DNA of 22,731 bases from Conidiobolus incongruus B7586 (lineage: Eukaryota > Entomophthoromycota > Entomophthoromycetes > Entomophthorales > Conidiobolaceae): positions 1 through 22,731 of the forward strand of contig JNEM01015146.1 in assembly GCA_000697335.1 (NCBI GenBank). Direction: 5' to 3'. Positions 1-9,581 of this stretch are shown here, in pieces. Positions within the stretch are counted from its first letter, which is position 1; each line of letters begins with the position of its first letter. The position numbers and the translations under genes were made by a program. The notes beneath the pieces were generated by a model. That model was not told where the DNA came from, did not search any database, and saw only the letters and a list, made by a program, of their open reading frames with translations.

Positions 1-1827
1 TATAAAATCAAGAAAATAATTTGAATAGAATATTATTTAGGGAAATTATAAAATTGGATTATTAAATAAATCATAATTATCATTTTTACCATTTTTTCTT
101 TAAAAATAATAATTAAAATTTATTTTTTGTAACATTGGTTTATTTGGTTAAACTGTATCAATATTAAAAGAATTAAGATAAAGAATACTCATATTAATTT
201 ATTATTTAAAATATATTATATTAAACTCAAATAAATTATTTGATTTTTATATTTTTATTTTGATTTTTTGATAAAATTTAATTTAATATTTATTTTATAA
301 ACAGATTATTTATAATTTGATTTTTAATATTATAAAAATACATTGATTATTATTAGATAGTATATTTACAAAAAATTTATATTTAAGTTTATAGATTTTA
401 ATTATGTTTAAACTTCAACTATTTATAACTTCAAAGGTTTTAATATAGTAAAAATTAATATTAGAATCTGATTCATTATAAGTTATTATTTAATTAACAA
501 AAATATAGATTCAAATTTAAGTTAAATATAGCAATATATAAGCTAAAAGAAAAAAAGACCTTTTATTTCAATAATTTGTTTCTTTTTATATAATCAAGGT
601 ATCCTGTGAATAAATCAATTATTATCCACCTCATATGGCATGTTATAATAGGAACATTAATGATCTTGATAGTTATATACTTAATAAATTATATTGTTTA
701 TAATAGATCATTTCTATAAATTTTAATATTACACCAATTTTCAACTTATTGTCCTGAATTATTTTATCAATGTTTTCTTATTTAAAAACTACAAAATTTC
801 TTAGATTGAGTTCTTGTAAATTACTAAATATTTTTATATTTTTAAATTTATTTATTTTTTATATTAAATAATTTTCACCAAATGTAATTGATTATAATTT
901 CGTTGATTAAATATCATAACATTTTAAGATAGGGTTATCTTAAAGTTTGCTATTTGAAATATATATTTTGATCCTTTGACCAAGAGCCATAAGGTTTATA
1001 TTAGTTTTTCTGGAAATGAACTCAAAATGCATCAGTTTATAGTAAAAATTATCTTATTAGTAATAATATTTTCAAATACAATCCCTTTATATATATATAT
1101 TTTAACAGGTTAAATAATATTTATAATTAAAATTTAATTCAATTGTTCAAATAATATTATATTCAGGAAATCTATTTTTAAATAATTGATTTATAAAATT
1201 TTATTATTAGTATTTTAAAACATCGTTTTTGTAATATATTTTTGGGTTAAATATTACTTTCTCCTTGATAAAATAGGTGTTCTATAATGCAAAATGAGTT
1301 ATAACTGAATATACTTGGAGCTCACAAAATTTTAATTTTTCCAGTTTAATTATTATATCTAGGGTTATTTAATAAAATTCATTGTTATTATATTTTGGAG
1401 AACAATATATAATAACATTGATATTTGACTCAAAATGACAATAATATGTTTAATAATATATTGTTTTAAATCAAATAAAGTTGTATAAAAATATTCAAAT
1501 ATCTGTATTAAAAGTGATAGTTTATCTAGGCATTGATTAAATATTAATAGGTATGCTCAATACTCTTGGAAATTCCTGGAAAAAATAGATATATTTCACA
1601 TTTAAGGATAAAAACCTATCATTAATATATTTTCAATTGAGCACAAATTGAAGAATACTATACACCTTTTATTTGGATTTTTATATAATACCTTCTATAT
1701 TTTAATATAAAGAATTATGATCCTATATCAAAATGGATAATTCCTTTCAAATAATGAAATATTGAATAGTAAAAAAATGCAAATTGTCAAATTTTAAATT
1801 TAAACTGGAAAAATATAGTTAATTTAA

Positions 1828-2130
1828 ATAAGTATTAGTATTGTTATATTGAATTACTTTAACTCCGACTTAATATTAATAGCCCCACAAAAACCAATAC
1901 CACTACAGCTGGTATCAAAGATCATCTATCAGAATTTCATGCAAAGTCATTAATATTTCTCAAAATAATCAAATGCAAGGTTTCAAAAAGTGGTAATTTA
2001 AGAAGCATAATTTGTAATCTTATATTTGAGATCTTCAAAAACATTAACACTGTGTTAGATTTCTTGCACTTAATCATAAAATTAGTTGAAAACCATATTT
2101 TAGTAATAATAACCGATACATTATACAATA
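1828..2130 (+). mobile_element. Possible Ty3/Gypsy integrase fossil
   Basis: Short open stretches here read like the integrase core of an LTR retrotransposon. The pattern NYF near the start, then a hydrophobic run, then VSKIIYQNF, resembles the region around the first catalytic aspartate of Gypsy integrases (typically DYF, then VAKFIYE.F). Further on, a stretch with FEIFKNI and LVEN resembles the later integrase region where NGLVE is usual. The element is clearly broken, with several breaks, and old. No LTRs belonging to it were recognised. The match is by eye only and could be chance. Confidence 0.27.
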
Positions 2131-2231
2131 TTTATTAATCTAGCAAAATAAATTTGAAAGATAATGTAATTATTCAACGGATTTTTATTCATTAACATAT
2201 TTTTGGTTATTTTCAACATTATGAAATTTAA

Positions 2232-2256
2232 AATCTATAAATGGAGTTTATAGATT
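2232..2256. repeat. Perfect 10-bp inverted repeat
   Basis: AATCTATAAA (2232-2241) and TTTATAGATT (2247-2256) form a perfect inverted repeat around a 5-base TGGAG loop. No gene adjoins it. In DNA this AT-rich such a hairpin can arise by chance. Confidence 0.5.
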
Positions 2257-3576
2257 CAAATCAGATTGACAATTATAGTATTCTATTAATCATTGGTATA
2301 TACTAAATATAAATTAACGATGAAATAACTATTTAGGTCTCCTTCAATATTTTCACAGAATGATATAAGGATTATGAATACGATGTCAAAAATAAATAAA
2401 TAAATTTATTACATACTATAGTAAATATTGAATTGATCAACATTCCAGATCCTGCAAATTAATTTCAAATAAAAATACCGCATGTTAATTTGCTTCAGTT
2501 TAAACATACTTTGACAGTTTTCCAGATTTTATCAAACCTTACAGAATAGCTATATTTATTACAAAATAATATTTCGAAACTTGCGAGAAATTGCAAATTA
2601 TAGTCTCTTTCAGAATTCTATAATATCTGACCATTAAGTTAATATGTGAAAAATAAAGTGTTATAGAATTAATTGGTAAATGGTTTTTTGTTGAAAAATT
2701 ATAAAATATGCTGTGATTAGGTTATATGGATCAATGTTTTTCATCAGTTAGATAAAATAACAATGATTTATATCATAATATCAGAAATTAAATTATTGTA
2801 AATGTTGAGTTAATTTACGGAATTAAATAGTGACACATTAAGATGGTGATAAATAGGTCCACCTTTTGTCTATAGAGGAAATAAAAAGTAACTCGGAGTT
2901 AAAAAACTGAAAATCAAGCAACAATATATTATAAGTAATATACTCAATATAAAATTTTTCAAGTATCATGTTCTCAATGTTTAAGATAATATGAACATAA
3001 TGATTGTTTATATCTAACTTGGATGAGTGCTAAAATTGAGAATTTCAAAGTTTTATTCTTAATCTACTAATAAATTAATATTTGGCAAAATGAATTGAAA
3101 TATAACTTAATAGTATTATTAACCATTAAATATACATTAAATGAACTATAATATATATTATACTCAACAATGAATGCTTCGGAATGATTACAATAAATCC
3201 AGTTTAGCAAACATGATATAAATATATTTTTGGAAATATATTATAATCTTAAAATATAAGAATTTTTATATTTTTATATTTTTATAATAAGCATAATATA
3301 GAGCTAAAATTATACTATTTTCAGTAAAAAATTTAATGATTTATTTAGTATTTAATGAAATATCTTATTAAATGCTTTGAATAGTGATTATTTTTACAGA
3401 TTTTGAAGATGAATATAACTAAACGATAAAGAATTAAACTGTCAAAAAATAAACATGTCCGGAATTAATGTGACAATTTTGTTCACCAATTTTATATTTT
3501 AATATATGATTAGATCATAAATCGCTTGTATTTAATATAATAGTTTTCAAATATAAATATTCCTAAAAATTATAAT

Positions 3577-3757
3577 TTGAGTCGATATTTGACAGAATTT
3601 AATAGACAGCTTTATCATCTTCCTTTTACAAGTAATTTAAAAGAGCTTTGTATACCTTGATTTCAAATAAATGAGACTTATTGTGATGCCAAAAACTTTG
3701 TAAGCTCAAGTGATATAGACCTTCATGATATTATATATATAATGTTTTTTAGTTATT
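3577..3757 (+). mobile_element. Possible retrotransposon gag fossil
   Basis: The sequence reads like the capsid part of a retrotransposon Gag. RYLTEFNRQLYHLPF resembles the usual Y..EF..L...LP pattern of the retrotransposon gag family, followed by a stretch like the NLKEL helix and a later DIDLHDII segment, where Gag proteins often have a 'sl.eAi..A' helix. The fragment is broken and old. It lies on the same strand as the integrase-like trace but downstream of it, so the two cannot be one element in normal order. Recognition is by eye and weak. Confidence 0.22.
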
Positions 3758-4219
3758 AATTGTGACATAAAATATTAGTCCATAAGAAACCTTTTTTTAT
3801 TATTTTCAAATTTATTTTTAAAACTTTTGGTATTTAAAATAGATTAAATGCGAATTTGATTGATCATCAACTTAGCATGAAATCAACACCAGGATCTTAT
3901 TGCGAAAATAATTTTGAGGTTTTACGCAATATTTAATAATAAAAATATGTATAGATTGACCAATTAAATAGATCAAAGTTAAGTGTTTCAATTTTTGTTA
4001 TTCACTAAAGATCCATTTCTGAATATCAAAATTTTGGGAAAAACATTAAATTGATTATTAGATTAATGAAAATTATTTTTAGAATTGAAACTTGTTGGAT
4101 TATCCCAATTAAAAATTAATTATTACGAAACCAAATGCTTATATAATTTTCAATTAATATATAATATAGGTATGTCTTTTGTCCCTGTAGTAACCATTCA
4201 GCTGTCTATAACTATCATC

Positions 4220-5371
4220 ATGAAATCCACTAATTTCAGCTTGATTGCAATCATTCTGCCAGTTTTGGCACAACGTTTCCATCCAGGCCAATATTCTCCG
4301 ACAGCGGATAATTCTAAACCAGCTGATGATAGAATTGGCTGGTTCTTCCCCTGGTTTTGGTGGGAAATGTTTGACGACCGAGCAAATTTCAATTATCCCC
4401 AATCCATGTCATCCAAATTTGAAACTAAAAATCTTGCCTCATATCCCAATGTTTATAATTATCCTCGTATATCATCATCCAATTCGCAGCCAAAATCTTT
4501 TCAAGCGGACAATACAGCGTTAGGAGAAAATCAACAAGCCAATTCGGCCGATTCAAATGATTTTAAACCCCATTTATTCAACCCAAGTGAATTAGACTTT
4601 CAGCCATTAACTGATTCAGGTCATTCTAGTCAACATGAACCCAATGTCCAAGAATTTAATGCCTTTGGAGCCAAACCATGGCCTAATCTAGATGATTCTA
4701 GTGAACAGCCACCTCAAATAATTATAGATCCTCCAGGTATATTCGAGTCACAGCAGTCAACAAATCCAGATGATTCCGATAAATTTAAACCAAGCAACGA
4801 TGGCTTTGATGCATTTGGGGCTCAGCTATGGCCTAGTCCTGATGGTTCTAGTGAACAACAACCTAAATTGATTGAGGATCCACAAAACATATTCGAGACA
4901 CAGCAATCAACTAACTCAGGTGATTCTAATCAAGATGAATCCGGTATAAGTGAATTTGGTGTACTTGGATTCAACTCCCTAAGTCCAGATGATGCTAGTA
5001 AAAAATCACCACCATTGATTGTAGATCCTCCTAGTGCATCTGGACTCCCAGGAACAGATAATGGCCAGTCCAGCAACTCTGAAGAAACACAAAATATGCC
5101 ATCCAGATATCGTCCCAATCCATGGTTCAATTATGATACATGCTTTAAGAGGAGATATATTTATTTGCTAGGAAGTACTTATGATGAAGCTACTCAAACG
5201 TTCAGCTTAGGTCGATACAAATTCAATGCTAAATATTTACCAGAAGGAACTCGACTTATAAGACCCAATACGCCAGTCACTCTTGATTTAAGACCAACCC
5301 GATTGAATATTCATTTAAAACCAAATCCAGTAACTAAGAAAAACACTGTGACAGGATTGAATTGCTATTAA
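4220..5371 (+). CDS. Secreted repeat protein with I78 peptidase inhibitor domain
   Basis: Predicted 383-residue secreted protein, no intron seen. Residues 1-18 form a signal peptide (MKSTNFSLIAIILPVLA, cleavage probably before QRF), which is why I choose the ATG at 4220. The frame is open further upstream (ATG at 4172), but that start would bury the signal peptide. Residues 40-51 are an unusual aromatic patch, GWFFPWFWWEMF. Residues 146-292 hold three 50-residue repeats rich in Ser, Asp, Gln and Pro, probably disordered. Residues 308-383 match the inhibitor I78 family (type member: Aspergillus elastase inhibitor AFUEI): a Cys at the start, then RLIRPNTPVTLDLRPTRLNI, then a Cys next to the C-terminus. 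Cys308 and Cys382 are the only cysteines, matching the single disulfide of AFUEI. Known I78 proteins are usually small inhibitors of elastase- or subtilisin-like serine proteases. That activity is inferred here; the long repeat-bearing N-terminus has no function I recognise. Confidence 0.87.
   Translation: MKSTNFSLIAIILPVLAQRFHPGQYSPTADNSKPADDRIGWFFPWFWWEMFDDRANFNYPQSMSSKFETKNLASYPNVYNYPRISSSNSQPKSFQADNTALGENQQANSADSNDFKPHLFNPSELDFQPLTDSGHSSQHEPNVQEFNAFGAKPWPNLDDSSEQPPQIIIDPPGIFESQQSTNPDDSDKFKPSNDGFDAFGAQLWPSPDGSSEQQPKLIEDPQNIFETQQSTNSGDSNQDESGISEFGVLGFNSLSPDDASKKSPPLIVDPPSASGLPGTDNGQSSNSEETQNMPSRYRPNPWFNYDTCFKRRYIYLLGSTYDEATQTFSLGRYKFNAKYLPEGTRLIRPNTPVTLDLRPTRLNIHLKPNPVTKKNTVTGLNCY
4655..5095 (+). 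repeat. Three in-frame 150-bp coding repeats
   Basis: Units begin at 4655, 4805 and 4955, exactly 150 bp apart, within the inhibitor gene. Units 1 and 2 share about half their residues (F.AFGA..WP..D.SSEQ.P then I..DP..IFE.QQSTN). Unit 3 is more diverged and slightly shorter (FGVLGFNSLSPDDASKKSPP..I.DPP). The order of similarity suggests an older duplication that made unit 3, followed by a later one. Confidence 0.9.
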
Positions 5372-5408
5372 TTTATTTTATTACTAAATATACCTCATAC
5401 TCTACAAG

Positions 5409-5414
5409 AATAAA
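5409..5414 (+). terminator. Polyadenylation signal AATAAA
   Basis: AATAAA lies 38 bases after the stop codon of the inhibitor gene, followed by a T-rich stretch. It is the likely 3' end signal, though AATAAA is common in such AT-rich DNA. Confidence 0.5.
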
Positions 5415-5566
5415 TATATTTTTCATTTAATTTTTTTCCTATATTCATTGGTATAATTAACATCAAAAATATATTTCCATTATTAATTAAAGTCATTTAA
5501 AATTTTTTGAATTAATGAGGTTTTCATATTGATAATTCTTATTATGATTTTTTAATTTTTAATTTT

Positions 5567-5985
5567 TGTCGGGGGTTAACGCTGACAACAATGGGTTTTA
5601 CGAGCTTAAACGGGGAATCGCCAGTGGTAAACGATAAATTACCACGGAATTAAGGGAAATTATTGGGGTTCACCAAAGTAGGTGAAAATGACTTGCCACG
5701 AATCGGGTTCTTCGAATAAAGTAAATATCTCACGCTCGTCACGACTCAACACTTTTGTGAGGGTTATGAGAAAAACTTAGAGACTGTATACTTTTGAAAA
5801 TGAAGATAGAAGATATGTTTATTAGTTTGCTTATGATAATCTTATATTAGGTTCCATTGTTGATTTTTGTGGACATGAATGACTTAAGGGTGGAAAGTAA
5901 TAGGATCAACTAGTTCATGGGATGTGATATCTCCAATGTGACTTCTCGAATCCTGCGGTAATCAGAGTTTCTTGAGTAATTGACA
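5567..5985. mobile_element. Possible solo LTR or structured repeat (GC island)
   Basis: A block of about 420 bases stands out from its surroundings by much higher G+C. It starts abruptly with TGTCGGGGGTTAACGCTGACA and ends near TTGACA, so its ends are TGTC...GACA, the TG...CA form of LTRs. No protein-coding frame is evident and no internal retroelement region adjoins it, which would fit a solo LTR. I could not find a matching 5-bp target duplication (ATTTT before, GGATT after), so the right end is uncertain. Its first half can fold into consecutive hairpins: 5624-5630 with 5639-5645, and 5669-5674 with 5681-5686. A structured non-coding RNA or another kind of repeat is therefore the main alternative. 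No second copy is visible in this window. Confidence 0.4.
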
Positions 5986-7070
5986 GGATTATTCTCTATC
6001 ATTTTCAAAATATATTAATTTAAAAATATTTTATATAATCCAACTTCACTTAATTTTGACTATTATGTCATTATTTACACAAATTAAAATATTAAATATA
6101 CTTGTTTATTAATTTATAAATATCATATAAAAGTAAATTTAATGATTATGAATTTTTGATTAATTATTTTGTTTAAATATTTAAAATTAAATAATGAAAA
6201 AATAATCAATTATTTAAATAGAGTAAAATTATGGTCTTTATAGTAAAAATCATTATATTATAGTAATAAAGTTTAATATTTGTTATTAATATAAAAATAA
6301 TGGCATAATATTTAAATCCAAATTAAAAAAATTACTAATATATGTCATAAAAAATTAATATATAATATCTAATTAATAGACTTTTTTATTATTAATTACT
6401 TTTTTCTATATTTTTAATAGTTTTCAAATATATAAATATAAAACTATTTATTAAGGAACAAAATTTATTATTCAAAAAATTATTTTTATTTATGATATTT
6501 TTTTATAAATATATTTTTTATTTAAAGAAATTATAATAATATATAAAATAATTTTATTAATATAATAAATATTTTAATTTTAAAAAATTTTGTTATAGAA
6601 AATCTTGAATAAAATTAGTATTATATAACCTATAACTAATATACATTATAATAAATAATTTTTATTTATAATGGTATTATTAATTAGAATATTTCTTTAT
6701 TAAAATATAATATAAAGCTTTTTATTAACTGTTATATATTTAAGAACAAAATAAATGAACTGTTTATAATAAAAATCTATTATTATAATTATTATTTTTT
6801 AATAAAAAAAACTTTTTATTATTTTTGTGGGTAAAAATAGCTATTATAATTTAACCTAAAATTATGTTTTGTTTCAAATAAAGGATCATAAAAAGAGGTT
6901 TAAGATTTATCAATTAAAATAATTTAAAATAAGAACCATAATTATTTATTATATTTTAATCAGTTTTATCAGGCTATGGCTACTTTAGCTTTTTTTTAGT
7001 TTTTGATAGATTATAAAATATATATTTTATATTTTCATTAATTAGTTTAAGTTTAGATAGTATGATTTAA

Positions 7071-7091
7071 TATATATATATATATATATAT
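7071..7091. repeat. (TA)n microsatellite
   Basis: Uninterrupted alternating TA of about 10 units. Confidence 0.9.
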
Positions 7092-7743
7092 TTAATAGTA
7101 AATTCAATAAGTTATTTTTTATTTGTAATAATAAGATATAATTTACTATATTTTTAATTTCAATAAAAAATGAACAAATAATAATAAGAATTGAATATCA
7201 AAACTTTTATAATATATTTAAAGGGATACTCTATAAAAACAAATAACTTCAAGAATAAGTAAGTTGGTTTATTCTTTGATTTCTTATTTTTTTAACTTTT
7301 TTGTTTTTTAGAGTAATATATAACATATATATAATAAATTCCAATATATTGTAGATATAAGATATTATAAAACAAAGGTTAATTTATAGTTAAATTCAAA
7401 TTTAGTAATTAATAATATTTTTAGGTTGATTTTTATTTCAAATTATCAAATCAATTCCTTATAATTTTGGTAAATTTTTTTATGATATCTGTTTTATTCT
7501 TAGTGTTAAATTTAATAAAAAAAATGGTAATTTTAAATGAAAAAATATCTTTATAATCTGTTTACAAATTTTAAATAAATTCACAAGGTTTATAGTTAAG
7601 TATTAATAATATGATATTAAAACACTCTTGATAATCTTTATATTTTTTAAATAAAACTATAATTTATTTTAAATTCTTTAATAAGATTATTTTAATATAA
7701 AATTAAATAAATAAAATATTTAAAAATATTAATTTTTTTATAT

Positions 7744-7792
7744 TATATATATATATATATGTATATGTTTGTGTATGTGTATATATATATGT
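7744..7792. repeat. Compound TA/TG microsatellite
   Basis: Alternating TA, then a GTATATGTTTGTGTATGTGT segment, then alternating AT again. It is a purine-pyrimidine alternating tract of about 50 bases. Confidence 0.85.
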
Positions 7793-8756
7793 TATTCATC
7801 AAAATTAATAATTCATTTGAAATATCTAAAATTAAAGAGCTTGACATTTTTTAAACTAATATTAGATTTTTACTATTATATTGATTATATAAAAAACGTA
7901 AATAATAGCTTAATTGAATGTTATATTTTAACTTGATCTAAAAAGTTATATTAAAATAAGATATTTGAATTAAAATTGAATTATAATAATCAATATTTAT
8001 AATAAATACTATATATATTCTAATTTATAGCACTGATTACAATATTAATATTATATTATCAATAATTAATGGCTATTATATTTAAATATATTTCTGTCCA
8101 TTTATAAGCAAAATCAAAAATTTATATTTCCAATTTTATAATAATCATTTTATATATATAATATAATACATATTGAATTATTTGTCGATATAAAGTAAAA
8201 ATAAAATTTTTATCCTGATATTAATATAATAAATTTGAAACAACTATAATTAGGATTTCAATCTTAAAAAATAAATATATATTTAATAAAAAATATTGAT
8301 AATTTATAAAAATATTATATATTAAGTAATCTGAAAAACACAGTAAATTAATTTTGAGTATAATGACATAAATAATTTAATATATATATGAACTAAAACG
8401 CTATTAAAATATTAACAAAAAACTTTGAAAGTAAGGTTTGTAAGGATTTTTTTTTGAAAACTTTTCCAATTTCATACATCATATGTATCAAAATAAAGTA
8501 AAATTACTTACAAAATTTATGGTATAAATCAACAAATATTATTTATGTAGTAAAAATTATATAATATATATGATGACTGTATGATTTTCGATTAATTAAA
8601 ATATATATAGCATATGCTACTTTTTAAATAGAATTAATTTAATATAACTGCTAAAATATAATGATTCAATAACTTAAAATTATATATATTGATTAATTTC
8701 TATATGTAATACTATGTAACAATTGTTCATAAGTTGTAATCAAACTTCAACTCATA

Positions 8757-8776
8757 TTAAAGTTTGCTATTTGAAA
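8757..8776. repeat. Second copy of a 20-bp dispersed repeat
   Basis: TTAAAGTTTGCTATTTGAAA occurs here and identically at 940-959. Both copies are followed within a few tens of bases by TATTTTGAT, which hints at a longer, decayed common sequence. Confidence 0.6.
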
Positions 8777-8979
8777 ATAATTTAACTATTTTGATGACTA
8801 TCAATATTAAACCAAATTGATTAATAATCGAAAATTTGTATAATAAGACATAAAATTCAAAGCTGGTTTAATTATATCTCCAGCTTATGCATCTAATGGT
8901 TTTAAAAAATTACTTCAAATTATCTTTCCTATATATGCTCCGCAAAATAACTAACCTTTAAGAAATCAATTTAGATATA

Positions 8980-9520
8980 AATTTCTCCCACCATTCCCTC
9001 TTAAAAATATTTTTCTTTTCTCACACACAAATTGATAACTCTTCCTAATAATATGAATTTGCTAAATAAATCAAAAGCTCTTTATGACAAATCTCAACTA
9101 TTTAATATCAAAAACAGACCATTCAAGTTTATTGACATTATCTTACAAAGTCAGTCGCTACTAAGAAAATCTATATTAGCCCTTGAACTGATGAAAATTC
9201 TAATAAATTATGGTGAAAAGTTATATTGAACATTGCAACTGTCTTTTCTATTCCAGGCACCTTATGTCTTGTAACTTTCCAACCCATCCTTAATCAATTT
9301 GGCATCAATGGATCATGAAAGAAGAATTTTAATCTTATCGTGTGAGTCTCCTTTCAGCTTCAATGCTTTACTTGTGTGCAACGTTGAAAATTGTTGGAAC
9401 ACTCTTAGGAAAAGGCCAACGTTTCACACTTGTTTGGAAAAAGTCATTTCTAGATTTATTCCTATAAAACTACTGAAAACATGGTCTAAACTATATCCAC
9501 AATCTATTTTACACCATTAA
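8980..9520 (+). pseudogene. Coding-like island of unknown family, probably decayed
   Basis: This stretch is less AT-rich than its flanks and has unusually long open frames. A C+T-rich lead-in (8985-9020) precedes an ATG at 9053 that opens 58 codons (MNLLNKSKALYDK...). A textbook 3' splice site, TTTTCTATTCCAG ending at 9256, follows; with a donor GTGAAA at 9213 it would make a 44-bp intron, close to the other introns here, and the frame then continues about 20 codons. A second open stretch covers 9299-9520; one segment of it (9392-9450) has CW...RPTF..C, faintly like the C-terminal motif of tyrosine-kinase-like kinases. A competing frame over the same bases reads GTLLGKGQRFTLVWKKSF. I cannot find one consistent gene model, so a decayed gene is most likely; a multi-exon gene is possible. 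Confidence 0.28.
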
Positions 9521-9549
9521 GTGTTCAAATCTCCTCCTACCTAGCCATC

Positions 9550-9581
9550 TTCTTTCCTTATTATTAAAGTTAAGGAAAGAA
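9550..9581. repeat. Perfect 11-bp stem-loop
   Basis: TTCTTTCCTTA (9550-9560) and TAAGGAAAGAA (9571-9581) are exact inverted copies around a 10-base loop. It sits 30 bases after the end of the coding-like island, and is followed by repeats of ACCTAT/ACCTAA. It could be a transcript 3' structure or a remnant of a small inverted-repeat element. Confidence 0.6.

Larger units (their letters stand above)
1..4219. other. AT-rich gene-poor tract
   Basis: I see no convincing host gene in this stretch. Base composition is dominated by A and T, with stops frequent in all frames. It contains faint traces of LTR-retrotransposon coding sequence, listed separately, one perfect 10-bp inverted repeat at 2232-2256, and one copy of a 20-bp sequence (940-959) that recurs at 8757-8776. 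The last few hundred bases must hold the promoter of the inhibitor gene, but I cannot point to a defined element in it. The tract reads like old intergenic DNA built from decayed mobile elements. Confidence 0.6.
5986..8979. other. AT-rich tract without recognisable genes
   Basis: No gene is supported here. The sequence is extremely AT-rich, with simple repeats including an alternating TA run at 7071-7091 and a compound TA/TG microsatellite at 7744-7792. The last 100 bases (about 8900-9000) become C+T-rich on the plus strand, just before the coding-like island that follows. Confidence 0.6.

Noticed and set aside
1426-1432. Additional TGACTCA site
   Set aside because: A single copy in gene-free DNA; about one is expected by chance in a window of this size and composition.
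1937-2128. 63-codon minus-strand open frame
   Set aside because: Composition is AT-driven (Ile, Leu, Asn, Lys) with no motif. The opposite strand gives a better, though weak, retroelement-like reading.
4085-4219. N-terminal extension of the inhibitor gene upstream of 4220
   Set aside because: The frame is open from 4085, but its first codon is TTG, and starting there or at the ATG at 4172 would put the obvious signal peptide inside the protein. GTATGT at 4170 could be a splice donor, but no coding exon upstream makes sense.
5567-5760. 5S rRNA, tRNA or SRP RNA in the GC island
   Set aside because: None of the conserved sequence boxes of these RNAs is present, despite the hairpins.
9510-9540. 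tRNA T-loop-like GTTCAAATC
   Set aside because: The flanking bases do not pair into a T stem and no A-box or acceptor stem is found at the right distance.
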